Assembly (NCBI RefSeq): GCF_029581195.1
Contig: NZ_CP120737.1
Location: 3,697,001-3,761,000 of the forward strand
DNA from: Solwaraspora sp. WMMD791
GTDB taxonomy: Bacteria; Actinomycetota; Actinomycetes; Mycobacteriales; Micromonosporaceae
Direction of reading: 5' to 3'
Length of the DNA: 64,000 nt
The notes under the pieces were generated by a model, which was not told the DNA's origin, made no database searches, and was given only the letters and a program-made list of their open reading frames with translations. How positions within the stretch are numbered: position 1 is the first letter of the stretch; every line of letters begins with the position of its first letter. Both the position numbers and the translations under genes were made by a program. Shown here piece by piece: positions 17,907-26,038 of this stretch.

Positions 17907-19010
17907 ATGAAACGCAGTACCGTACGACTCGCCGACGGGCGGGAACTGATCTACTTCGACGAACGTGACGACGCCGTCCGCGACGCCCCCGACCTGCGGG
18001 AGCTGCCCCCACCGCCGCCCGCCTCCGAGCTGCGCTACGACCCGCTCACCGACGAGTGGGTGGCGATCGCGGCGCACCGACAGACCCGCACGTTCCTTCC
18101 GCCTACCGACCAGTGCCCGCTGTGTCCGTCACGGCCCGGCCGGTCCAGTGAGATTCCGGCCCACGACTACGACGTGGTGGTCTTCGAGAACCGCTTCCCG
18201 TCACTGAGCGACCGGATCGGGACTTCCGCCGACCCGTCGTCGGCCGGCGACCAGAACGGCATCACCCCGTTCACCCCGACCCGGCCCGGTCTCGGCCGCT
18301 GCGAGGTGGTCTGCTTCACCGACCGGCACGACACCTCGTTCGCCGCCCTGCCACCGGAGCGGGTGCGGACCGTCGTCGACGCGCTCGCCGACCGCACCGC
18401 CGAGCTGTCCACGCTCGATGGCGTGGAGCAGGTGTTCTGCTTCGAGAACCGGGGCGTGGAGATCGGAGTGACCCTGCATCACCCGCACGGGCAGATCTAC
18501 GCGTACCCGTTCGTCACGCCGCGGACCCGGGCGCTGCTGGCCGCCGCCCGCCGGCACGCCGACGCCACCGACGGGCGCAACCTGTACGCCGACGTGCTGG
18601 CCGCCGAACGGGCCAGCGGCGAGCGGGTGGTGGCGGCGAACGAGCTGTGGACCGCGTACGTGCCGGCGGCGGCCCGCTGGCCGTACGAGGTGCACCTGGC
18701 GCCGCACCGGCAGGTGCCGGACCTCGCCGCGCTCGACGACGCCGAGCGGGATGCCTTCGGCCCGCTGTACCTGGACGTGCTGGGCCGCTTCGACCGGCTC
18801 TTCGACACCCCGCAGGGCACCGGGTACATCGCCGCCTGGCACCAGGCACCGGTGCGGGTGGATCGGGAACTGGGCTACCTGCATCTGCAGGTGTTCACGG
18901 TGCGGCGGGCGGCGGACAAGTTGAAGTACCTGGCCGGGTCGGAGTCGGCGATGGGGGTGTTCATCAACGACATCCGCCCCGAGCAGGCCGCCGCCCACCT
19001 CCGTCGCTGA
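17907..19010 (+). CDS. galT: Galactose-1-phosphate uridylyltransferase
   Basis: A 367-residue Leloir-pathway enzyme exchanging UMP between UDP-glucose and galactose-1-phosphate. The catalytic HPHGQ motif occurs in GVTLHHPHGQIYAYPF, the Zn-site cysteines in CPLCPS, and the family blocks FENRFPSLSD, ANELWTAYVPAAARWPYEVH and WHQAPV are present. ATG at 17907, 8 nt after the DeoR stop, follows TAGGA. galK and galE, often in this operon, are not next to it. A 17-bp perfect hairpin follows directly after the stop. Confidence 0.96.
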   Translation: MKRSTVRLADGRELIYFDERDDAVRDAPDLRELPPPPPASELRYDPLTDEWVAIAAHRQTRTFLPPTDQCPLCPSRPGRSSEIPAHDYDVVVFENRFPSLSDRIGTSADPSSAGDQNGITPFTPTRPGLGRCEVVCFTDRHDTSFAALPPERVRTVVDALADRTAELSTLDGVEQVFCFENRGVEIGVTLHHPHGQIYAYPFVTPRTRALLAAARRHADATDGRNLYADVLAAERASGERVVAANELWTAYVPAAARWPYEVHLAPHRQVPDLAALDDAERDAFGPLYLDVLGRFDRLFDTPQGTGYIAAWHQAPVRVDRELGYLHLQVFTVRRAADKLKYLAGSESAMGVFINDIRPEQAAAHLRR

Positions 19011-19017
19011 CCTGCGG

Positions 19018-19059
19018 TCCGCTCTCGGCCACGAGTGACGGGTCGTGGCCGAGAGCGGA
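19018..19059. terminator. Perfect 17-bp terminator-like hairpin after galT
   Basis: Arms 19018-19034 (TCCGCTCTCGGCCACGA) and 19043-19059 are exact complements around an 8-nt loop, 7 nt after the galT stop. No U-tract. Confidence 0.85.
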
Positions 19060-19183
19060 TGCTCAGAGGCTCCTTGCCCGCGCGCCGGTCCAGGCGAGCC
19101 GCTTCCCAATTCGGGATTCCCGATTTAGGATGCCGAGTGATCACTCAGGACGGGTTCTGTGACATCGATAGGAGGTAACAGAC

Positions 19184-19456
19184 GTGTCGTGGTTCACCCT
19201 GGCTTTCCTACTGGCGCTCGTCGGCTCCAGCGCTTACGCCGCCGGCCGCATGCACCTGCGCTTCGCCTATCGAGCCGGCTACCGCCATGGGCACACCGAC
19301 GGTGCCCACCGACAGGTCGGCACGATGGTGCGCGTCATGGAGGAGGTCTCCCGCAACGGCAGCGCCGTATACGCCCGACGACCGGCAGCGGGACCGGCCG
19401 GGCTGCCCTCCACTCAGGAGTACACCGCCACCGCCCGGCACCGCAGAATGGACTGA
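19184..19456 (+). CDS. Small single-pass membrane protein
   Basis: A 90-residue hypothetical protein. GTG at 19184 has a consensus ribosome-binding site AGGAGG at 19170-19175. Residues 3-21 (WFTLAFLLALVGSSAYAAG) form one membrane segment, followed by a basic, His/Arg-rich cytosolic part (RFAYRAGYRHGHTDGAHRQV). No family is recognised. A 27-bp hairpin begins 2 nt after its stop. Confidence 0.65.
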   Translation: MSWFTLAFLLALVGSSAYAAGRMHLRFAYRAGYRHGHTDGAHRQVGTMVRVMEEVSRNGSAVYARRPAAGPAGLPSTQEYTATARHRRMD

Positions 19457-19458
19457 CA

Positions 19459-19516
19459 GTGGCTGTCACAGTGGTCCGCCGGCGCATTCGCGCCGGCGGG
19501 CCACTGTGACAGCCAC
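19459..19516. terminator. 27-bp bidirectional hairpin between convergent genes
   Basis: Arms 19459-19485 and 19490-19516 pair over 27 positions with one G-T wobble and a 4-nt loop ATTC, the longest stem in the window. It fills the gap between two convergent small genes, so it can stop transcription from both sides. Confidence 0.9.
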
Positions 19517-19518
19517 AA

Positions 19519-19887
19519 CTATCCGGACTCCCGATCGTCCAGCTGGTCGACCACGTCCGCCAGCCGCGCAAGCCCGACGTCGATCCGCTCGAGACGAGCC
19601 GACGACACCGGTGGACTGATCGTCGAATCCAGGTGTTCCACCAGCCGGTCGCGCGCACCGCTGCGATGCGCACCAGCAGCCATCTCCGCTACCAGCGCGG
19701 CGGTGGTCCGATCCGTCGACAGGGCCACGATCCGGTTCCGCTGGGTCGGAGACCAGCAGCCGGCGGCGATCAGCTCCGCCACGAGGACCCGCACCGGATC
19801 GTCACCCGCCCCAAGACACCGGCCAACGGCGAGGTGCTCGGCCACCACCCGGACCGCCGCCCGCACTGCCGGGTGCACCGTCAGCAC
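19519..19887 (-). CDS. Hypothetical protein, 122 residues
   Basis: No family recognised. The predicted product is helical, with Ala/Val/Arg-rich N-terminal half (VRAAVRVVAEHLAVGRCLGA), TQRNRIVALSTDRTTAALVA, and a C-terminal heptad-like run (SARLERIDVGLARLADVVDQ) that may form a short coiled coil. Start is uncertain: GTG 19887 lacks a clear ribosome-binding site, and coding-like sequence (RRLARAARYRRHVARV) continues upstream in frame as far as a stop near 19937 without an ATG or GTG. A truncated 5' end is possible. Confidence 0.5.
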   Translation of the reverse strand: MLTVHPAVRAAVRVVAEHLAVGRCLGAGDDPVRVLVAELIAAGCWSPTQRNRIVALSTDRTTAALVAEMAAGAHRSGARDRLVEHLDSTISPPVSSARLERIDVGLARLADVVDQLDDRESG

Positions 19888-19984
19888 CCGCGCAACGTGC
19901 CTGCGGTACCGTGCCGCCCGGGCCAGCCTCCGTTGACATCAGCGGCCGAGTGAACGGACCGGCCCCGCCACGACGACTCGGCCA

Positions 19985-20539
19985 TCACCAACGGCCGCTG
20001 TCTGGGTCCTCGGTCATCACTTTCGCGAATTCTTCAGACAACATCTGGGCCCAGCTCACCCCGAAAACGTCCACTCCGCCGCGCATCATCCCCATGATCG
20101 TCGAGACCAATGCCTGCCGGGTGAAGAGCAGCGTCGTCCGCGGAGCCCGCCGCCCAGCCTGATCCCAGCCAATGAACTCCGCATAGATGAAGCGGTCGCG
20201 ACCACCGCCGGTGGTGTCAGCCGACACCACCCCGGTCCGCATGCTCCTGGCCCATATCGCCTCGTCGGCGGCCGGCGTCGCCGCCTGCCCGGGCCCACAA
20301 TCCGGAACAGCCGCCCCATCCTTTTTGCCGCCCGGCTCATTGCCGTTCACTGATCGAAATGCCACCGCCAGCTCCCCCAAACTCGTCGCATTCGCAATGA
20401 CGTGTCGCCATTGCCGCCGTCGTTGGAAACGCGCCAGTCGACACCCAGCAGGCAAAGCCCGGAGAAACCACCGCCCCACGCCGGGGGGCGGGGACCCACC
20501 AGTGTGGTGCCCGTTCACCTTCCCGCTTGCCAGTCCCAT
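19985..20539 (-). CDS. Hypothetical protein downstream of the XRE regulator
   Basis: A 184-codon frame. The C-terminal third looks genuine (RFIYAEFIGWDQAGRRAPRT, TLLFTRQALVSTIMGMMRGG, DVFGVSWAQMLSEEFAKVMT), whereas the N-terminal 60 residues are basic and irregular. The start is therefore unsure: ATG 20539 lacks a ribosome-binding site, and internal starts are possible. Base composition is visibly lower in GC than the neighbours, suggesting acquired DNA. The palindrome GTGACTtgAGTCAC lies about 60 nt upstream. No family is recognised. Confidence 0.45.
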   Translation of the reverse strand: MGLASGKVNGHHTGGSPPPGVGRWFLRALPAGCRLARFQRRRQWRHVIANATSLGELAVAFRSVNGNEPGGKKDGAAVPDCGPGQAATPAADEAIWARSMRTGVVSADTTGGGRDRFIYAEFIGWDQAGRRAPRTTLLFTRQALVSTIMGMMRGGVDVFGVSWAQMLSEEFAKVMTEDPDSGRW

Positions 20540-20596
20540 AATGGAACATACAAACAGGAACTCCCACTGTCACGCTCAGCTACGCATGGGTTTCAT

Positions 20597-20610
20597 GTGA
20601 CTTGAGTCAC
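20597..20610. promoter_or_regulatory. Palindrome GTGACTtgAGTCAC upstream of the hypothetical gene
   Basis: Perfect 6-bp arms with a 2-bp centre, in a non-coding gap between the XRE gene and the minus-strand hypothetical gene whose start is at 20539. The position and symmetry suit a dimeric regulator, possibly the adjacent XRE protein. Binding is inferred only. Confidence 0.4.
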
Positions 20611-20674
20611 AATGTTGTAGACGACGCCGAATCCTCGGCTGACCCCGACCCGGCCATGGACGGCCCGACACCCA

Positions 20675-21532
20675 TCAGAGGTCGGTCAGCGACTTGGCCA
20701 CCCGGACAAGAAAGTCGCTCGTCTCCTCCGGCGGGAGCGCGGCCTCACTCAGCCGCTCGAAAACCTCGCGGAAGCGCCTGACGTACGTCTCACCTTCCAC
20801 GAATTGAGCAACCTCACATGTCTCGAGGAAGACCAGTGGTGGATCCGGGTCGAGTTCGAGTGTCACGAAGCCCCCACCGGCTGCGGCAAACGTCCTTCCC
20901 GCGACGAACGGCAGAATTCGGACTGAGAGGTTCGGGCGCTCGTTCGCTGCGGCGAGCGCCGTTATCTGCTCGCGCAGGACCGCACGATTCCCGACCTGAC
21001 GGCAGATCGCCGATTCGTCGACGACCACCGAAATCGCGGCCGACGAGTCGGCACCGGTCAACAACTGCTGCCGAGCAGCCAGCAACTGCAACCGGTTGAC
21101 TATCGTGTCTGGGTCGTGCCCTTCGGCGGCCAGCGTCGCGGACGCGTAGTCGGCGGTCTGGAGCAGGTGGGGAACGAACAGGCTGTAGATCGACAGCGCG
21201 CTCGCGGTGGCTTCGAGCCCGACGTACGTACGGAGCCACTCGGGAACGATCACACCCTCGCCGAACAGGGACGCCCGCCAACCACGACGTCCAGCCTCCC
21301 GGGTGAGGTCCTCCAACTCGCTCCGCAACTGCGCTGGCGCCCCGTACACGGCCATCAACGCCCGCAACGTATGGATCTTCGGGGCCGAGTGGCCATTCTC
21401 GAAGCGAGAGAGCGAAGACTTGGTCACCTCTGCGCGTTGGGCGGCTGCCTCGAGAGTAAGCCCTTTGCGCTCCCGCAGCGCTCGCAACTCCGACGCGATA
21501 CGGCGCTTCAGGGCAACGGGCGGTCGGGTCAT
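20675..21532 (-). CDS. XRE-family regulator with DUF5753 domain
   Basis: A 285-residue actinobacterial regulator. Residues about 10-65 form the XRE helix-turn-helix (LRALRERKGLTLEAAAQRAE, VTKSSLSRFENGHSAPKIHT). The rest is the DUF5753 domain: WLRTYVGLEATASALSIYS, FVPHLLQTADYASATL, VVDESAICRQVG, and the C-terminal FLETCEVAQFVEGETYVRRF. ATG at 21532 was chosen because the helix-turn-helix starts soon after and the upstream frame is not conserved. Such genes often sit beside a DUF397 gene; none is seen here. An inverted repeat lies in the upstream region. Confidence 0.92.
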   Translation of the reverse strand: MTRPPVALKRRIASELRALRERKGLTLEAAAQRAEVTKSSLSRFENGHSAPKIHTLRALMAVYGAPAQLRSELEDLTREAGRRGWRASLFGEGVIVPEWLRTYVGLEATASALSIYSLFVPHLLQTADYASATLAAEGHDPDTIVNRLQLLAARQQLLTGADSSAAISVVVDESAICRQVGNRAVLREQITALAAANERPNLSVRILPFVAGRTFAAAGGGFVTLELDPDPPLVFLETCEVAQFVEGETYVRRFREVFERLSEAALPPEETSDFLVRVAKSLTDL

Positions 21533-21595
21533 GGCAGACAGTCTGACATGCGCACAAGGTCCCGACCACGCTCGGCCACGCAGCCGAGGCGGACT

Positions 21596-21637
21596 CTGTA
21601 GAACTTCCATTCGCGGAAATTCCATCCGAGTCTACAG
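21596..21637. promoter_or_regulatory. Inverted and direct repeats upstream of the XRE gene
   Basis: CTGTAGA (21596-21602) and TCTACAG (21631-21637) enclose TTCCATTCGCGGAAATTCCATCCG, which itself contains two TTCCATYCG direct repeats. The position 64-105 nt before the XRE start suits an operator. Confidence 0.4.
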
Positions 21638-21779
21638 GGTAGTTCGATGCATGACCGGGACAACGCCCTGGCAAATTTCGCCCAGATATCGGCACCACGC
21701 TACATATCGGTCAAGTGCGTGGCCCGATCGGGCGACTCCACCGACGACACACGGCAGCCGCTGCGGTCCGGACATGGTT

Positions 21780-21807
21780 GCGGGGGGCCCGGGACAGGGC
21801 CCCCCGC
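21780..21807. terminator. GC-rich 11-bp hairpin
   Basis: Perfect arms 21780-21790 (GCGGGGGGCCC) and 21797-21807 around GGGACA, about 210 nt beyond the icd stop in a non-coding region. Confidence 0.55.
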
Positions 21808-21987
21808 AGGGAAGGGACGGCAGGCTGCTGGTTCACAGCCGAGGACCGACCGCTGACGTCATGATGCTCAGGGCGACCGCCAGCGCCCGACCCCCCTTGG
21901 ACGCGACTGGCACCACGTCCATCCTGCTCAACGATTCGCCGTCGACACCGGTGACGGTGCCGCCCGACGGCCTCGAGACCGACGACC

Positions 21988-22013
21988 GGCTCAGCCGGGA
22001 CAGGCGCTGAGCC
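21988..22013 (-). terminator. Hairpin directly after icd
   Basis: GGCTCAGC (21988-21995) and GCTGAGCC (22006-22013) form an 8-bp stem with a 10-nt loop, 2 nt after the icd stop on the minus strand. Confidence 0.6.
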
Positions 22014-22015
22014 GG

Positions 22016-23233
22016 TCAGGCGCTCAGGCGCTTGGCCAGGTTGCTGTCGAGTGCTGCCATGAACTCGTCGGTGGTCAGCCACGGGGCGTTGCGGTCGATC
22101 AGCAACGCCAGGTCCTTGGTCATCTGGCCGCCCTCGACGGTGTCGATGCAGACCTGCTCCAGGGTGTTGGCGAACTCGGTCACCGCCGGAGTGCCGTCCA
22201 GCTTGCCGCGGTGCGCCAGGCCCCGGGTCCAGGCGAAGATCGACGCGATCGGGTTGGTCGAGGTCTTCTCGCCCTTCTGCCACTGCCGGTAGTGCCGGGT
22301 GACCGTGCCGTGCGCCGCCTCGGCCTCGACCGTACGGCCGTCCGGGGTCATCAGCACCGAAGTCATCAGCCCGAGCGAGCCGAAGCCCTGGGCGACGGTG
22401 TCCGACTGCACGTCACCGTCGTAGTTCTTGCAGGCCCAGACGAAACCACCCTCCCACTTGAGCGCGGCGGCCACCATGTCGTCGATCAGCCGGTGCTCGT
22501 AGGTGATGCCGGCGGCGGCGAACTCGGCGGCGAACTCGGTCTCGTACACCTCGGCGAAGATGTCCTTGAACCGGCCGTCGTAGGCCTTGAGAATGGTGTT
22601 CTTCGTCGACAGGTAGACCGGGTAGCCACGGTCCAGGCCGTAGCGCAGCGAGGCGCGGGCGAAGTCACGAATCGACTCGTCGAAGTTGTACATGCCCATC
22701 GCGACGCCGCCGCCAGCGAAGTTGGCGACCTCCATCTCGACCGGGGCGCTACCGTCGGCCGGGGTGTAGGTGATGGTCACCGTGCCCGGGCCGGGCACCA
22801 CGAAGTCAGAGGCCTTGTACTGGTCGCCGTGGGCGTGTCGGCCGATGATGATCGGCTTGGTCCAGCCCGGCACCAGCCGGGGCACGTTCGACATGATGAT
22901 CGGCTCGCGGAAGACGACACCGCCGAGGATGTTACGGATCGTGCCGTTCGGCGACCGCCACATCTTCTTCAGGCCGAACTCCTCGACCCGGGCCTCGTCG
23001 GGGGTGATGGTGGCGCACTTCACGCCGACGCCGTGCTGCTTGATGGCGTTGGCGGCGTCGACCGTCACCTGGTCGTCGGTCTCGTCGCGGTACTGGATCG
23101 ACAGGTCGTAGTAGTGCAGGTCGACGTCGAGGTAGGGCAGGATCAGCTGCTCCCGGATCTGCTTCCAGATGATCCGGGTCATCTCGTCGCCGTCGAGCTC
23201 GACGACCGGGTTCGTTACCTTGATCTTCGCCAT
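22016..23233 (-). CDS. icd: NADP-dependent isocitrate dehydrogenase
   Basis: A 405-residue dimeric, eukaryotic-type isocitrate dehydrogenase (family II), oxidatively decarboxylating isocitrate to 2-oxoglutarate. Typical blocks: [70 protein letters not shown], the metal/isocitrate site [29 protein letters not shown], and [15 protein letters not shown] at 23233 ([10 protein letters not shown]) follows GAGAGGAGCG. The longer upstream frame is non-conserved. Gene order icd then mdh on opposite ends of one intergenic gap is reversed in transcription: mdh lies upstream on the same strand. Confidence 0.98.
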   Translation of the reverse strand: MAKIKVTNPVVELDGDEMTRIIWKQIREQLILPYLDVDLHYYDLSIQYRDETDDQVTVDAANAIKQHGVGVKCATITPDEARVEEFGLKKMWRSPNGTIRNILGGVVFREPIIMSNVPRLVPGWTKPIIIGRHAHGDQYKASDFVVPGPGTVTITYTPADGSAPVEMEVANFAGGGVAMGMYNFDESIRDFARASLRYGLDRGYPVYLSTKNTILKAYDGRFKDIFAEVYETEFAAEFAAAGITYEHRLIDDMVAAALKWEGGFVWACKNYDGDVQSDTVAQGFGSLGLMTSVLMTPDGRTVEAEAAHGTVTRHYRQWQKGEKTSTNPIASIFAWTRGLAHRGKLDGTPAVTEFANTLEQVCIDTVEGGQMTKDLALLIDRNAPWLTTDEFMAALDSNLAKRLSA

Positions 23234-23416
23234 CGACCGGCGCTCCTCTCGGAAACTCGTGTTAGCAGTACGAGCGTACTGGATTGCCGGTCGCGGCGTG
23301 CAGCCGGTGACCGAAGCAGCGACGGAGCTCAGCGGCGCGGGAGCGGCGGACGCCGACGGGCGGGCCGGCGTCGTCCGCCGTACCCGCCCGGTCTCCACTG
23401 GCGACCTGCCCGCCGC

Positions 23417-24367
23417 CTACAGGTTCGCGACGTCCGCCTGCTTGGCGCGGACCGCCTCGGCGGCCTCGGTCAGCGCGGCCAGCTCGGTCTCGGTCAGGTC
23501 GGTGGTGACCACCCGACGCACGCCCTCGGCCCCCAGCTCGGCCTCGACGCCCAGGTAGACGCCGTCGATGCCGTACTCGCCGGTGACCCAGGCACAGACC
23601 GGCATCACCGCGCCGGAGTCCTCCGCCACGGCCTTGGCCATCCGGGCCGCCGCCGCCGACGGAGCGTAGTACGCCGACCCGGTCTTGAGCAGGGCCACCA
23701 CCTCGGCACCGCCGTTGCGGGTCCGGACCACCAGCTCCTCGATCTTGTCTGCGGGCAGCAGCTCGGTCAGCGGCTTGCCGTTGACCGTGCACCGCGACGG
23801 CACCGGCACCATCGTGTCGCCGTGCGAGCCGAGGGTCAGGGTACGCACGGTCGCCACCGGTACGGCGAGCGTCTCCGCGACGAAGTGGGAGAAGCGGGCG
23901 GTGTCCAGCATGCCGGCCTGCCCGAGCACCCGGTTGCGCGGGAAACCGGTGGCGATCTGGGCCAGGGCGGTCATCTCGTCCAGCGGGTTGGACACCACGA
24001 TGACCACCGCGTCCGGGGCGTACCGGGCGACGTTCTCCGCCACCCCACGGACGATCTTCGCGTTGACCTCGAGCAGGTCCATCCGGCTCATCCCCGGCTT
24101 GCGGGGCAGCCCGGCGGTGATGATGACGACGTCGGAACCGGCGATCACCTCGTAGCCGGATCCGTCGACGCCGGTGGTCGCTCCGACGACCTTGGTCTCG
24201 AAGCCCTCGATCGGCCGCGACTGGTTGATGTCGAGGGCCAGGCCCTCGGGCTTGCCCTCGATGATGTCGGTCAGCACGACGGTGTCGAAGACGTCGTACT
24301 CGGCCAGGCGCTGCGCGGTCGTCGAGCCGTAGAAGCCGGCCCCGACGACGGTGACCTTCTTGCCCAT
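23417..24367 (-). CDS. mdh: Malate dehydrogenase
   Basis: A 316-residue NAD-dependent malate dehydrogenase of the LDH-like group. Rossmann motif VTVVGAGFYGSTTAQRLAE, substrate-binding arginines in TAGLPRKPGMSRMDLLEVNA, IVVSNPLDEMTALAQIATG, and catalytic His in LGSHGDTMVPVPS. Arg (not Gln) at the specificity loop marks it as a malate rather than lactate dehydrogenase. ATG at 24367. Together with ppc, icd and sucCD it builds the TCA segment of this window. Confidence 0.95.
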   Translation of the reverse strand: MGKKVTVVGAGFYGSTTAQRLAEYDVFDTVVLTDIIEGKPEGLALDINQSRPIEGFETKVVGATTGVDGSGYEVIAGSDVVIITAGLPRKPGMSRMDLLEVNAKIVRGVAENVARYAPDAVVIVVSNPLDEMTALAQIATGFPRNRVLGQAGMLDTARFSHFVAETLAVPVATVRTLTLGSHGDTMVPVPSRCTVNGKPLTELLPADKIEELVVRTRNGGAEVVALLKTGSAYYAPSAAAARMAKAVAEDSGAVMPVCAWVTGEYGIDGVYLGVEAELGAEGVRRVVTTDLTETELAALTEAAEAVRAKQADVANL

Positions 24368-24463
24368 TGTCGTCTCACTCCCTGCTACCGGGCGAATTTG
24401 ACGGGACCGTATCAGCCAGGTAACGGCTCAGCGGCCCAGGGGCGCGCCCGGAGACCCACCTCA

Positions 24464-24530
24464 CGCGCCCAGGACGGTCCCCGCCCGCACGCGTCCAGGA
24501 CGGTCCATTCTCCCGCGCCCAGGACGGTCC
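24464..24530. repeat. Three copies of a 17-bp direct repeat downstream of folD
   Basis: CGCGYCCAGGACGGTCC occurs at 24464-24480, 24490-24506 and 24514-24530. Copies 1 and 3 extend further (about 30 nt alike). The last copy ends 6 nt before the folD stop codon. They lie in the gap upstream of mdh. Confidence 0.8.
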
Positions 24531-24536
24531 CCGCCC

Positions 24537-25409
24537 TCACGCGTCGGCCAGGCCCCGCTCGGCGAGCTCGACGACGTTGGTCAGCAGCATCGCCCGGGTC
24601 ATCGGGCCGATCCCGCCGGGCACCGGCGCGAGGGCGCCGGCCACCTCGGCGACGTCCGGTGCCACGTCACCGGTGTACTGCCCTTTGCCGTTCTCGCCGA
24701 TCACCCGCGTGATGCCGACGTCGACCACGGTCGCCCCAGGAGTGATCATCTCGGCGGTGACCAGGCCGGGCACCCCGGCCGCAGCGATCACGATGTCGGC
24801 CCGGCGGGTGTGGTCGCCCAGGTCCAGGGTGCCCGTGTGGCACAGCGTCACCGTGGCGTTCTCGCTGCGCCGGGTCAGCAGCAGACCCAACGGCCGACCG
24901 ACCGTCGTACCGCGGCCGATCACCACGACCTCGGCACCCCGGATCCGGATCGCGTGGCGACGCAGCAGCTCGACGATGCCGCGCGGCGTACAGGCCAGCG
25001 GCGCGTCGAAGCCGAGCACCAGCCGGCCCAGGTTGACCGGGTGCAGCCCGTCGGCGTCCTTGTCCGGGTCGACCCGTTCCAGCACCCGCTGGGTGTCGAT
25101 CTGCGCCGGCATCGGCAACTGGACGATGTAGCCGTGGCAGGCCGGGTCGGCGTTCAGCTCGGCGACGACCGCCTCGACCTGCTCCTGGCTGGCGTCGGCG
25201 GGCAGGTCGCGGCGCAACGAGGCGATGCCCACCTCGGCACAGTCGCGGTGCTTGCCGTTGACGTACGCGTGGGAGCCGGGGTCGTCGCCGACCAGCACCG
25301 TACCGAGCCCGGGCACCACGCCCTGCTCGGCCAGGGCCTTGACCCGGGCGCGCAGATTGTCCTTGATCGCGGCGGCAGCCGCCTTACCGTCCAGAATTGT
25401 CGCCGTCAC
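24537..25409 (-). CDS. folD: Bifunctional methylenetetrahydrofolate dehydrogenase/cyclohydrolase
   Basis: A 290-residue enzyme interconverting 5,10-methylene-, methenyl- and 10-formyl-tetrahydrofolate. Key features are [14 protein letters not shown] with the catalytic Tyr and Lys, [27 protein letters not shown], the NADP Rossmann motif [17 protein letters not shown], and the C-terminal [20 protein letters not shown] start at 25409. It supplies 10-formyl-THF for purN and purH, encoded just upstream on the same strand. A pentapeptide-repeat gene lies between them. Confidence 0.97.
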   Translation of the reverse strand: MTATILDGKAAAAAIKDNLRARVKALAEQGVVPGLGTVLVGDDPGSHAYVNGKHRDCAEVGIASLRRDLPADASQEQVEAVVAELNADPACHGYIVQLPMPAQIDTQRVLERVDPDKDADGLHPVNLGRLVLGFDAPLACTPRGIVELLRRHAIRIRGAEVVVIGRGTTVGRPLGLLLTRRSENATVTLCHTGTLDLGDHTRRADIVIAAAGVPGLVTAEMITPGATVVDVGITRVIGENGKGQYTGDVAPDVAEVAGALAPVPGGIGPMTRAMLLTNVVELAERGLADA

Positions 25410-25422
25410 GTCACCGATCGTC

Positions 25423-26022
25423 TCACGGGCGTACGTCGGCACCGTAGGCCGCCGCCACCTGCACCGCCTGGCCCAGGTCGATCCGGGCATCGGTGAGATC
25501 GAGACCGCGCAGCTCGACCCCGGCCAGGTCCGCGCCGCGCAGGTCGGCACCACGCAACGTCGCGTTGGTCAATCGGGCGTAGCCGAGGTCCGCCCCGGTC
25601 AGGTCCACCCGGCTCAGGTTCGCCCCGGTCAGATCGGCCTCCCGCAGCCGCAGCCCGGACAGTTTCGTCCCGGTCAGATCCGCCCCGCGCAGCAGCACGA
25701 AGCCCCAGTCGCCGCCGTCGACGTGCAACGGTCGCAGCGTGCAGTCCAGGAACTGGCTCCCGGTCAGCTTGCAGTCGGTGAAGGTCGCGTCGAACAACGA
25801 CGACCGCCGTACGACGCAGTGCAGCAGCGCGCAGTGGGTGAACGTCGCCGCGTTCGCCCGCACGTTGGCCAGGACGCAGTTGGTGAAGACGCAGCCGGCC
25901 AGCACCGCCTCGGTCAGGTCGACGTCGAGGAACTCACAGCGGTCGAAGTGGACACGGTCGAACTCGTCGAGCGCCCAGTCGGCGCCGACAATCCGTTCCT
26001 CGACCCGCTGCTGCGTCGACAC
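25423..26022 (-). CDS. Pentapeptide-repeat protein
   Basis: A 199-residue right-handed quadrilateral beta-helix protein. Repeats of A(D/N)LXX follow the centre-position Leu/Phe rule: [69 protein letters not shown]. An irregular mid segment ([17 protein letters not shown]) interrupts the helix, as in MfpA/Qnr and similar proteins. GTG start at 26022. Some relatives protect DNA gyrase from quinolones; that role is only a possibility here. It sits between purH and folD with short gaps (16 and 13 nt), suggesting one operon. Confidence 0.85.
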   Translation of the reverse strand: MSTQQRVEERIVGADWALDEFDRVHFDRCEFLDVDLTEAVLAGCVFTNCVLANVRANAATFTHCALLHCVVRRSSLFDATFTDCKLTGSQFLDCTLRPLHVDGGDWGFVLLRGADLTGTKLSGLRLREADLTGANLSRVDLTGADLGYARLTNATLRGADLRGADLAGVELRGLDLTDARIDLGQAVQVAAAYGADVRP

Positions 26023-26038
26023 GACGGCGACCTGCGGC

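Larger units (their letters stand above)
21533..22015. other. Non-coding stretch between the XRE gene and icd
   Basis: No convincing gene. It contains an inverted repeat at 21596-21637 near the XRE promoter, a GC-rich 11-bp hairpin at 21780-21807 and an 8-bp hairpin at 21988-22013 just after icd. A 49-codon plus-strand frame at 21861-22010 was considered and not accepted. Confidence 0.6.

Noticed and set aside
17907-19183. galK or galE next to galT
   Set aside because: No further sugar gene is encoded after galT; a 17-bp terminator follows directly.
21861-22010. A 49-codon plus-strand frame starting ATGATG downstream of icd
   Set aside because: No ribosome-binding site, no recognisable family, and its end overlaps the icd terminator hairpin.
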